Part shown: one piece after another, positions 55,480 through 64,000 of the stretch
How positions within the stretch are numbered: position 1 is the first letter of the stretch
Layout of the letters: each line of letters starts with the position of its first letter
NCBI RefSeq assembly: GCF_000340215.1
Contig: NW_006921548.1
Span: 235,400 to 299,399 of the forward strand
Source of the DNA: Pseudocercospora fijiensis CIRAD86
Lineage: Eukaryota; Ascomycota; Dothideomycetes; Mycosphaerellales; Mycosphaerellaceae
Direction of reading: 5' to 3'
Length of the DNA: 64,000 nt
Notes under the pieces: model-generated
Database searches by the model: none
What the model was told of the DNA's origin: nothing
The model's input: the letters and a program-made list of their open reading frames with translations, nothing else
Translations under genes and position numbers: made by a program

Positions 55480-56280
55480 AGATCTAGTAGCACTTTATCG
55501 ATTGATCCTTTCGGGCCTCAATAGGTCTCCAAACGCACAGGTGAAAAGGCACAACAACGCGCGACATGCCAAGCTTGGGGTGTCATTTGTTGCGGCCAGA
55601 GCCTTCCGTTTTTGCTGCTGGAGTGTATATGAACAACAGCAGGCGGCATTCCAAACATCCCCTGCGCCATGAATTTCCACACAGGTTTTCATGACTGTTC
55701 TCAAATTCTCCATCTGATGTGCTGAACGCCTGGATTCAGGCGCTCGGCACGCCGGATCCAGCACCATCTCATCCATTGATCTTGTCGGCGACATCCCAAG
55801 CGTGAGATCTTTCATATCCTTGAAGGTTTGAGCTGTATTCGGCTGCCAAAGTGCATGTAGACATCCGAAAACATCCCCTCGCCATGGATTTCTGTACCGG
55901 TCTTGATGATTGTTATCGATATGTCGTTCTCCAGATGTGCAAATGTGCATGCCATTGGCTTCCTTTCTTTCTTGGGATTGTTTTCTGATGTGCAACTTCT
56001 GCCCTCCCTGCTCCTGTTCGCAGCTTGGCCTTTGTGACCGAGGTATTTGAGCTTGTATGTACCCGCCCACCTTGATTCAAGTTATTCGGACTTTTGATTG
56101 TCGAGGTAGAATCTCCGCTTTGGCACCAGACCATTCACCCGAGATGCCGGCCAATATGTCGCAGCCCTTGCCAAGTTCGTCCAGAGAAGCGCCTATTGGA
56201 TAGCTACCGTAGGCGACACGCGGAAGAAGCATCGAGCGGTACCTGGTAGCACATACGACACGCCTCGCGAAATCTGGATG
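55480..56280. other. unscarred interval, no supported gene
   Basis: Normal dinucleotide use. Minus-strand open stretches of up to 191 codons (55,495-56,070) show no recognisable domain and atypical composition. A paired phrase, CAAACATCCCCTGCGCCATGAATTTC and AAACATCCCCTCGCCATGGATTTC (about 55,655 and 55,867), indicates an internal duplication of roughly 210 bp. Confidence 0.4.
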
Positions 56281-56282
56281 CT

Positions 56283-56610
56283 CTACCGAGCGCCCTGAGC
56301 ACGCACATCGTAAGTGCCACGAGTTGTATTAGGGCGTAGCGCCCAAAGCTTCTTCGCCTTACCTATAAGCTTGGAGATGATCGGGATGAGATATGCTGCG
56401 GTCTTGCCGCTGCCAGTCTGAGCGACGCCACAACATCGTGGCCACTCTAGACGGCGGAGATGGTCTACGCTTGGTCTTGTAATCGGCGAGTGCGATATTC
56501 TATAGCACAACTGGATGCAGGCCAGCATTAGCGAAATTCTTGATAGCGATCTTCGTAGGTGACTTCAATGTCGTCGATGTTGGTGCGGTGGGTACCCTCG
56601 CGAAGCTTGA
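56283..56610 (-). pseudogene. DED1: DED1-like DEAD-box RNA helicase fragment
   Basis: The minus strand encodes a fungal Ded1-like block. FANAGLHPVV.NIAL.DYKT precedes the motif I neighbourhood, AQTGSGKTAAYLIPIISKL, then IGKAKKLWALRPNTTRGTYD (Ded1 proteins have MGKAKKLAAPRP). Motif I lies at about 56,398-56,427. The Q-motif side and the motif I side are in different frames, and the downstream helicase motifs (DEAD, SAT, HRIGR) are absent. This is a truncated, frameshifted copy. The source gene would be an essential translation-initiation helicase located elsewhere. Confidence 0.8.
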
Positions 56611-56775
56611 ACTAAGAACCAAAGAGAATGCCGTCTCGAGTATAGCATGTTCCTAGTTTTCGCGCATTTGGCAGCCTCGTCTCGGAATGAATTTCTCTCG
56701 ACCAAGATGAATCGTTGGCTGATGCACTCAGCTCTATAGTTTTGCACGCAGTCCGAGCTTCCTCCTCGATCATCA
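56611..56775. other. interval upstream of the DED1-like fragment
   Basis: It may hold more decayed helicase N-terminus, but nothing is recognisable. Confidence 0.3.
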
Positions 56776-56990
56776 CATCCCGTTGATCTTATCTAGGTTT
56801 GATGCCGTCTTGGGCATGCTCTCATATTGGGTCTGATGCCGCGTTGGGTTTGATGAAGGCATGGGTGTTATCTCCTCTTGGGTATGATCTCATTTTAGGC
56901 CTGAATGCAACTTCTGTTTGAGTACATCTTGGGTGTGATGTCCTTGTAGCTGATCGCATCGTGGGTTTGATCGCATCGTGGTACGAATTG
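56776..56990. repeat. degenerate minisatellite, about 25-bp units
   Basis: TTGGGTTTGATG-, TTGGGTATGATCTC-, TTGGGTGTGATG- and GTGGGTTTGATCGCATC-type units recur about eight times. Units diverge at many positions. Confidence 0.6.
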
Positions 56991-57165
56991 TGTTTCATTC
57001 TCCAAGTAGTAAAGGCGACGCCAGCAAAACGGGTGAGAGATTTCATCCATTTGGAGCCGTACTAGCCTCCGCCCTCGAGATTCTAGCATGCACTTCAGGA
57101 ACAGCTTTGCCAAGGACGACAGACGCATTGCCCTCGACAGCCAGACCCTTGTGAGATGTTATTTG

Positions 57166-57680
57166 ACAGTCTTCTTGGTGACATCAGTCTTCTTTGCCGC
57201 AGGTGCCTTGTCCTCAACAGCTGGGGCCTGGCGGGATTCCAGCATTGAGTTGGTAAAGTCGCCTTCGAGGTTGCCAGTGTTGGCATTCGTGCTGCTTGCA
57301 GTCTTCTTGGCGGCAGCAGCCTTCTTTGTAGCAGATGTCTTCTTCGTGGCCGCGGTTGTCTTGGCTGCCGCTGCCTTCTTGGTAGTAGCAGCTGCCTTGT
57401 CTGTCTCCTATGCGGCTGCCATCTCTTCCCTTGTGTGCAAACCTCCCTTCGCCTGGGGTTCACGAGGACATGCCTCACTGCGGGGCGCTTAATGCGCTCA
57501 AGAATCGCTCGCGAATATTGTCCGAACTGGTCTGCGCCCGGGAACTGCGCGACGAGCAAGTAATGGACCTGCGAAGAAGACAGGATCTGGGTCGCCCAAG
57601 CCTCTTGGAAAGCTGGCTTGAGGGCAATCGCGGCCTCGGTCTGCTAGTCCTCAACAGGGTCTTGGTCTTGATTCCCTGTT
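57166..57680 (-). pseudogene. Lys/Ala-rich histone H1-like protein, decayed
   Basis: The minus strand from about 57,420 to 57,166 encodes repeats of KKAAAAK and KKTSATKK (AATTKKAAAAK, AATKKTSATKKAAAAKK) ending in KKTDVTKKTVK and a TAA. This resembles a histone H1 C-terminal tail or another Lys/Ala-rich chromatin protein. Upstream, in another frame, VAQFPGADQFGQYSRAILERIKRP looks coding. The frame change near 57,470 suggests a broken gene or an unrecognised intron. No globular H1 winged-helix is seen. Confidence 0.45.
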
Positions 57681-58590
57681 TCGTCGTCGCTGCAGTCTTG
57701 CCTATCCATGGCGTCTACACCATTCGGCCCGCGCTCCATGCTCAGGATCCCGAAGCGTCAGACTCCAAATGGAGACTCAGAAGGAGCCCAGGCGAGTCGA
57801 GGGAAGTGATACTGATGCAGGACTTTGTGAACAGTTTGGCCAGCCTAATGGTAGCACCGAAGTCGTCATCAGACCTAGTATCATGATTTCTCCGAGGCGG
57901 CAGAGTGTTCGAGGAGAGCCAGGATGTCCTTGACCCAGTCGGAGATAGCATGATTGATTGACCTTTGCTCATCGAGAATGCACATTTTCCGCATCAGTTT
58001 CGAGCAAGATCTTCCATCTTTTCTAGCCTACAGCTTGAACTGCTTCGTCGAGGGGCTTGTGTAGACCAATCTTGGACCGCGTATTGTCTTTAGCACGAGC
58101 TTTGCACCTGCCGACCTGTGGCCATGGCGAATCGCAGTATGTGAGCATTTCGCTTTTCATCATATTTGGCAGATATTGGTCTTGCCACTTGCGCTGAGTC
58201 GGACTTTGACAGCTTTCGGAGCAGCGTCTTGGTATATTAGGATTGCGTGCGTTGCCAGATCGGTATGAAGTACTTATGTTGCTCAATCTCAGCTTCTGTA
58301 GCTGTCTAATTTCGTAGTCGTCCGAAGGCCATCGGTCTCCTAGTCATTGGCAATCCAGATCTTGCTCGCTAAAGAGATTCGGTGCGTGCGTGGCAGAAAC
58401 CGCCGAGTTCGGGGATCTTGTCCTCATGGATTTATGCTAGCCATCCATCGGTGAACACTTCATGTTGTTCAGCCCTGTTCGGACCAACTTCGCACTTGGA
58501 AGATAAGTCCTCAGGCACGTCATGAAATTCTCAAACCTCTTCAGCATAGCCATTTCCTCGGTCTAGTAGTTGGGATGTCGTCCGCTGTTT
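57681..58590. other. unscarred interval, no supported gene
   Basis: Only short overlapping open stretches on both strands and no recognised motif. Confidence 0.4.
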
Positions 58591-59190
58591 GTAGGATGCT
58601 TTTCCAGATGAAATGCCGTGATTTTGAACTTGATGAACTCGTTTCCAGAGATTTTGAAAGGCATTTGAACCCTACGAACTCGATTTGATTCATTATGAAC
58701 TTTATGAATTCGCTTCGAGACATTTCGAGATGTCGTCCATTGTTGATAGGATGTTTTCCAGCTGGAATGGCGTTGCTTTGAGCCTTTTGAAGTCGTCTCG
58801 AGTTATCCTGAACCTCATGAACTCATTTCAAGTCATCTTGGGATGTCTTGCATTGCTAACAGGATCATTCTCCAGCTGGAATGGCGTGACTTTGTACCTC
58901 ATGAGCTCGATTCGACTTATTTCGAACATTCTGAGCTCCTTTCGAGCCATTTCGAGCCATTTCGATCCTTTTTGAACCTCATGAACTTGTTTTAAGCCAT
59001 TCTGAACCTCCTAAGTTCGATTCGGGACATTCAGAACTTCGTGAACTCGTTTTTGAGCGGTTTCGAACCTCATGAACTTGTTTTGAGCCATTGTTGAACC
59101 TCCCAAGCTCGTTCCAGGCCATTCAGAACTTCATGAACTCGTTTTCGAGCGGTTTGCAACCTCATAAATTGCTTCCAAGTCATCTTAAGC
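58591..59190. repeat. minisatellite with higher-order structure
   Basis: Units of about 30 bp like GAACCTCATGAACTCGTTTCGAGCCATT recur some 15 times with drift. A longer unit starting TTTTCCAGCTGGAATGGCGT occurs near 58,599, 58,754 and 58,871. The array is unscarred by RIP. Confidence 0.8.
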
Positions 59191-60236
59191 CCCTAAAGAC
59201 TCATTCCGCCTCACCACAAGAGGCTGAGATGAATATGAATGACATTCACCTCCCATGACTTCGTCATCTCAATCCGGCGGTGCCAGGGGTCGTCCCACCT
59301 TGGCCCCTTGGAATGTGCTCCCCGACAATGTAAGAGCTGCATTATCAACCTTGGCCGAGGCGACGGTGAAATGTGGTGTGTTCTGAAAAGTCTCGAGTAG
59401 GCCTGCGAAATTTCCACGTCGACAACCTCCTGCGGTGCTAGATCCTTTGGCACCCAAGCTTTGGCGCTTAATGTGTATTTCATCCTTCGCGATTATGATC
59501 TGTCTCACTCCACTTGCTGTACGTCGCTAAGAGTCTGGTATCTCGGTAATCTTGTACACGTCTCGCATAAGGGGTTTGCAACCTTCATTTGGCGAAATCC
59601 GGCGCCATGGTCCATCTACAGCCGTAGCATCTCCTTCCACGCACCCTCCTTGGCTTCATGTTCTCATCCATCTTCTTGAACCCGCGCGCTGTTCTTGCTC
59701 CATCACCTTCTGCCTTATCTTTATCTTTGATCTCAGTAGCGAAGGCTTAAATTATCGCAATCCGATTCCTGAATGTCAGGAGCTGACTCAGCTGACTCAT
59801 CCGGCATGGCTGACTCAGCACAGTCGTCCGCATCATTACCAACTTTGTATACCACGTTGTCATTGATGTTCAAAATTTTATTCGGAGGACATCTTAATGC
59901 ATTTTCCTTTTCTAGAGTCCTAGGTTGTTGAGTAAGGCCATGAAGGGTTTCTGGATGTGCTTGAAGTTTGCTGAGGAGGTTGTGAAATTTCTAGAATCTC
60001 CACTGGAGCGATTGGGGTTCTCAAGGTATTTGGGTGTGTGGAATCATCCAGGGATGTTCCAGAGAGCTGAGATGACTCGCAGTCTTGTTGGGTGTTGTTC
60101 GAGCCTCCAGCTATCTCCCTATTGAGTAGCTGTATCATCATCGAGATTGGACGATGGGGTAACGATATCTGGGTACTATGATCTGTGGGCATGTCTTTGG
60201 GATTCTCTAGCCATTGGTCTCATGAAAAATCCGCTG
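59191..60236. other. unscarred interval, no supported gene
   Basis: Short open stretches on both strands without motifs. CTGACTCAGCTGACTC-type repeats are at 59,783-59,820. Confidence 0.4.
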
Positions 60237-61180
60237 CTATAGCGAGAGAGCTCTCCGAATTTCACGAGGAGTAAGTGTTCGAATCGTTTTCATTGCGACC
60301 CAGATGATTCCAGAGGGTGTTGCAATGAGCAAGTCTTGTCTTCCCATGATCCTGTAGCAGCACCTTTGCGATGACCGTATCTGGCCAATGAAGCTCTCGC
60401 TTTGCTCATACTCATGGTTTCTCATGCAGATCCCCATAAACGCTCTTGGTATTGCGGTACTCGTCCGTAAATGACGACAAAGGTACTCGGGTGATCCTTC
60501 ATCGTGCCGATCTTTTCCCGAGTGTTTGCGCTTGAGCAAGGACTTGAGAGTTGCAGTTCTCTTGTAGGCCGACTTCTTCACGCTTTTTGTCGTTCTTCGC
60601 TGATTCCGTTTCTGTCCCGGACCAGGGCGCCGACTTGGAAAATTCAGCTGCGAGTCTAGCAAGCTTCGTTTTCAAAGTCTTCGGAACCACGCTGAGCAGT
60701 GAGGTCCAAGTCATAATTTTCGCCAGATCGATCCATTTGCCAGGAGCTTCTGTAATTTATCATTCTTGCCTGCATAATCTGATCTTCGGAGATGTCGCAT
60801 GAGACTTCGTAACGAGATGTCAGGGACTTTTCGGATAATCGTGCCACTCCGCCGTTTCTCGTGTCCACTATGGATCCAGTATCCACGAGGATGCGCGGCA
60901 TTTCAAATGCGAAATCGAGCACAACTTTGGCAGGATGAAATTGCGGATTCGTACATGTTCGCAGCAATGTGTCATCTTGACACCAGAGCGCCATAACCGA
61001 AGGCTGCACGCGAGCGTACTTGCCGATTTTGGTGCGTACATGCATAGGCCTCACCATGCATCTCGGGTATTCCAGGGTCGCAAGTGGAGAAGTGTCCGGC
61101 AAATCTCCAATAGTAAGACCATGATCCTCGCGAATGAGTCGTGTCTTGGTCGGGCCAAAAGGGTCCTTGTCTCGTATCAT
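60237..61180 (-). pseudogene. possible decayed gene, minus strand
   Basis: A 174-codon frame at 60,656-61,180 and a 141-codon frame at 60,237-60,662 lie end to end in different phases. The first has MALWCQDDTLLRTCTNPQF and an FEMPRILVDTGSIVD segment, whose VDTGS recalls an aspartic-protease active-site string. That is weak evidence. No family can be named. Confidence 0.25.
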
Positions 61181-61454
61181 GCGTATGCGTCAAGGTGCAT
61201 CCTTCTTGTCGCTTGTCCCATGGCTTTCTTAAGTTTCACCGCTTTCTGCTTACCAGGCGCTTGGGGCACCGGGTCAGATAGTTGAGCGTCATTCTGAATT
61301 GCCTTGAAGTCGGCATCAGCAAGAACGTGGGCAGGGGTGGATCGATTCCAATCTGAGGTTGTTGGCTGCTCTAGTCACCTTCTCCGAGGCGAGCACTTGG
61401 CGACCAGAGCCTGACTTCTCATGCGCCTAATCACGCGATCCACGTCGATCACCC

Positions 61455-62270
61455 CTAGGTCTCCATTCGGCAATCGATGCTGCTTCTGAATCTTGTGCTA
61501 CATCCTTGTCGTTCTGGTCTGATTCGACTACCTTTGGCGACAATGGTTATCGATTTTGGCAAAGTGTCTCTTATTGCCAGAGTAGGCTTTGAAAGGTGCA
61601 ATTTCCTCATTGTTCGGTCGTGCGACTTCACCATACTTCTCATCATTCTTTCGCTGTTCTTGCGGACTTTATCAAGTCACGTTGCATCTTCTCAGTGGTG
61701 AGGATGGCTTTGATATTTGGATCAAGCTTTGGGGTCTGAGTCCATGCTGGTTTGGGCCACTTTTCTGGCAGTGACTCGTTTCCCAAACCTGCGGATCCTG
61801 TACTGTGGAAAATTCTCCAGTCGTATTGCCAATCTTGAGGCGGCTTCGAAATGGATAGCAGCGTCATTGGTGATGTGGTGTGTTTTCACCTCACCGCTCA
61901 CCCGCTTCTCGCTCAAAATATCCGGCATCTTGTCCACTGCCAATGATCTCAATTCCATAGGTAGCTTGTCACGCACAATCTTGGCAGCTTTAAAATATTG
62001 TTCAGCCGATTGTGTGCCTTGAGAGGCTCTCTTTGAGGACCTCCCAGCATCCACTGCCTTTCTGGCCTTGGCAGTCCTTGGTCGGCTTTCATGACTGCTA
62101 CCTGGAGTATACCGTGCTCGTCGATGGCAGGGAATGGGCCTGTATACTCTTCAGCCTTACCTGCCAGCAAGCTTGCATCTCGTTCATCCAGATCGTTGAG
62201 TGAGTTATGGTGTGGAATCCGATCGCATCTTGGGCTCCGCCTTCTTGATCTATGTTCCCCAGTCTTCATT
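61455..62270 (-). pseudogene. possible decayed gene, minus strand
   Basis: Consecutive frames at 61,455-61,646, 61,643-61,867 and 61,722-62,054 have coding-like composition (for example KIVRDKLPMELRSLAVDKMP) but switch phase. It may belong with 60,237-61,180 to one old broken gene. No domain was recognised. Confidence 0.25.
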
Positions 62271-62413
62271 TATACCGCCAGTCCAGTGAATGATTTCACT
62301 TCCACAATTGGCGCCATCCTACGTAGCTTCGGCGGCGGGGTTGATCTCTCGTTGTGCTTGCTCATCGTTCTTCCGGGACTGTTCGGGGTTCTCGGCACTG
62401 GAGCCATGACCTG

Positions 62414-63531
62414 TCAAGTATGTCGAGTCACTGTGAGCCACGTGGGATGCAGATCTGCCAGCTGGGATGTCGTTTGTTGTTCCGATATGGCCCTGGCTGG
62501 CTTCACCACCTCGTGCGCACCGTTTGCATGTCCTGCTAGTGGTACTGCCCCGTTGCTGTGTCTGAGAGACAGGTTGGTGGCACTTCTGTGGTCTGTATTG
62601 CCGCAACGGAAGGAAGGCTTCGGCAGGAATTCGTGTTGAAGTCTTGAGAAATGGAACTGAAGGAAGGTGCGGGGTTTGCTGATATTCTCGATGAAGCCAT
62701 GTGGGACATCTGAGAGTTCCACTTGCCTCTTCATATCCGATTGGCCATGAAACCCTCTCGTGATGCCACCAATCACTTCTGATACTGTTTTAGAGTAGCC
62801 GGGAACTGTACTTACTGTGCAACGTCGCCTATTCTCGAGCAAGCTTTCGGAAACTGGCACCTGCTCTGCGGATCTCCGGGCCCCAATTGTCGTTGATGTT
62901 GCGTTGCTAGAAGAGAAAAGGCGCAACACGCATGTACGAGGATGCTTGGAACGATTTCCTTGTCTAGCCAGGTTCGCGATGCGATTGTTGGTGATCGGTG
63001 GACTCCCGGCCAGAATGTCCAGCGGAGAATCTCTAGGGACGTGGAAAAGGAGAAAGGGAGTAAAAATGATAACACCAATGCGTAGATGAGGAATTGTGGC
63101 TTTGGACAGTTGATGAAGCGGGTTGCAGTGAATATCGATTCGTGGGCTGTGCTCCCCAAGCAGAATGTCAAATTTGCGTGCTGTGCGTAGATAAGGATAG
63201 CGATGTGCAGCATAAACGCGATGTGCAGCATGCTTGGCGGCGGCAGTGAGCGAGAGTGCCATTGCCATGCGCAGCGCTCTGCCAGCCCGATCAGGTCGGT
63301 GGTGGTGCCAGACGGCAGGAAGCTGGCTATGGATATCTGCTGGCTTCTGCCCAGTTGCGAGCGAGTGTTGGCCATTTTGGGCGGCAGATCATTGGCGGCA
63401 AGAAAGTAAGACAGGTGAAAGGAATACGTGGGAGGAAATCTTCGCTTTGCACGCAGCGATCTTTGGTTGCCAGCGAACTCCTTTGGCGCCGGAAGGTGCA
63501 ACGTTGCATCATCGTTGATATTTGGGCTCAT
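62414..63531 (-). CDS. uncertain gene model, minus strand
   Basis: Two overlapping frames: 62,812-63,531 (239 codons, with one hydrophobic stretch FLIYALVLSFLLPFSF) and 62,414-63,268 (284 codons). A GTAAGT splice-donor-like site lies at the end of the first frame (about 62,815 on the minus strand), so a spliced gene is possible. Only one of the frames can be real in their overlap. Function unknown. Confidence 0.25.
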
Positions 63532-64000
63532 CGCCAGTCATCACTTCAGATGACTTCCAACACAGTACGCCATTCAAGCTGGCATCAAGATGGCCCTGAT
63601 CAAATCAACACAGGTGCAAGCGAGGGAGGACCTCCTTCCATCCAGAATCCAGATCGGTGGTGCTCATGATGAAAGCAACCCTTATCCTAGTTTCTGTACT
63701 GCTTCTTCGTGCTATCCTCCTTGTCCGCGTCTTCGCCCGTTTCCGCGACCGTCTTTTCTTCTTCTTCACCGAACTTGCAACCTCACTCCCTGACGTAGAC
63801 CGCTCCGATTGAACTTGATCCACCTCGAATCCCATACCCCCAGCAAGGACGTCAGTACGGCTCATAACATGATTCGGAGGAAATGAGAGTACGACTCGCG
63901 CGCCCCAAGACTACCACTGTGACAAAGAGTCGCGCAGCGTATGAGACGTGTGGGAAAGCGAAGTGACCGAAGAGCTTGACTGACACCAGTCCTCAATTGG
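63532..64000. other. right edge of the window
   Basis: A minus-strand frame at 63,605-63,865 has a Lys/Arg cluster (SSVKKKKRRSRKRAKTRTRR) like a nuclear-localisation signal, but no further support. A gene may continue beyond the window. Confidence 0.25.

Overview
The window reads as a transposon-rich chromosome segment of a filamentous ascomycete (Pezizomycotina). A Dothideomycete is my guess, not something I can prove. About three quarters of it (roughly 1-31,000, 31,113-47,562, and 50,060-55,450) carries an extreme repeat-induced point mutation (RIP) signature. CpA and TpG are almost absent and TpA is in large excess, while CpG survives. Coding frames there are broken almost only by TAG and TAA, never by TGA, and codons drift as CAG/CAA to stop, TGG to stop, His to Tyr, Cys to Tyr and ATG to ATA. 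The unscarred parts are 47,563 to about 50,050 and about 55,470-64,000.

Layout, left to right. (1) 1-3,259: the 5' part of a minus-strand Ty3/gypsy chromovirus, copy A1 of 'family A'. It has inserted into a hAT DNA transposon. (2) 3,260 to about 9,045: the rest of that hAT. It has a plus-strand transposase followed by unexpected passengers: two histone H3-like genes (one with two recognisable introns, one in a longer frame), a small unknown minus-strand ORF and a tRNA-like remnant. (3) About 9,047-26,300: an old gypsy element (E3) cut by family A copy A2 (9,210-23,475, target duplication GCCTC), which is itself cut by copy A3 (14,361-21,468, target duplication GGTTA/GGTCA). (4) About 26,300-31,112: degraded unknown coding traces, a 13-bp tandem array, a second hAT-like terminus, and a 556-bp inverted-repeat element. 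(5) 31,113-47,562: a PIF/Harbinger transposon (3-bp duplication ACT). Its accessory ORF is split by E4, a 12.3-kb gypsy element (32,755-45,011). (6) 47,566-49,700: one intact host-like gene for a 525-residue membrane protein. (7) About 49,752-53,195: a Ginger/GIN-like DNA transposon with an integrase-type transposase. (8) 53,200-55,450: AT-rich repeat debris. (9) 55,470-64,000: unscarred but decayed sequence with a DED1-like helicase fragment, a histone-H1-like tail, two minisatellites, and no convincing intact gene.

The most notable observations are these. Histone H3-like genes sit next to a hAT transposase. Family A shows a Tf1-type self-priming signature: 11 nt at the inferred transcript start are exactly complementary to the primer binding site, in all three copies. 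E4 has palindromes carrying TAATG at the gag-pro/pol, pol/ORF3 and ORF3/ORF4 junctions, suggesting a polycistronic element that uses termination-reinitiation. RIP could itself have created those TAA triplets, so un-RIPed relatives are needed to settle that point.
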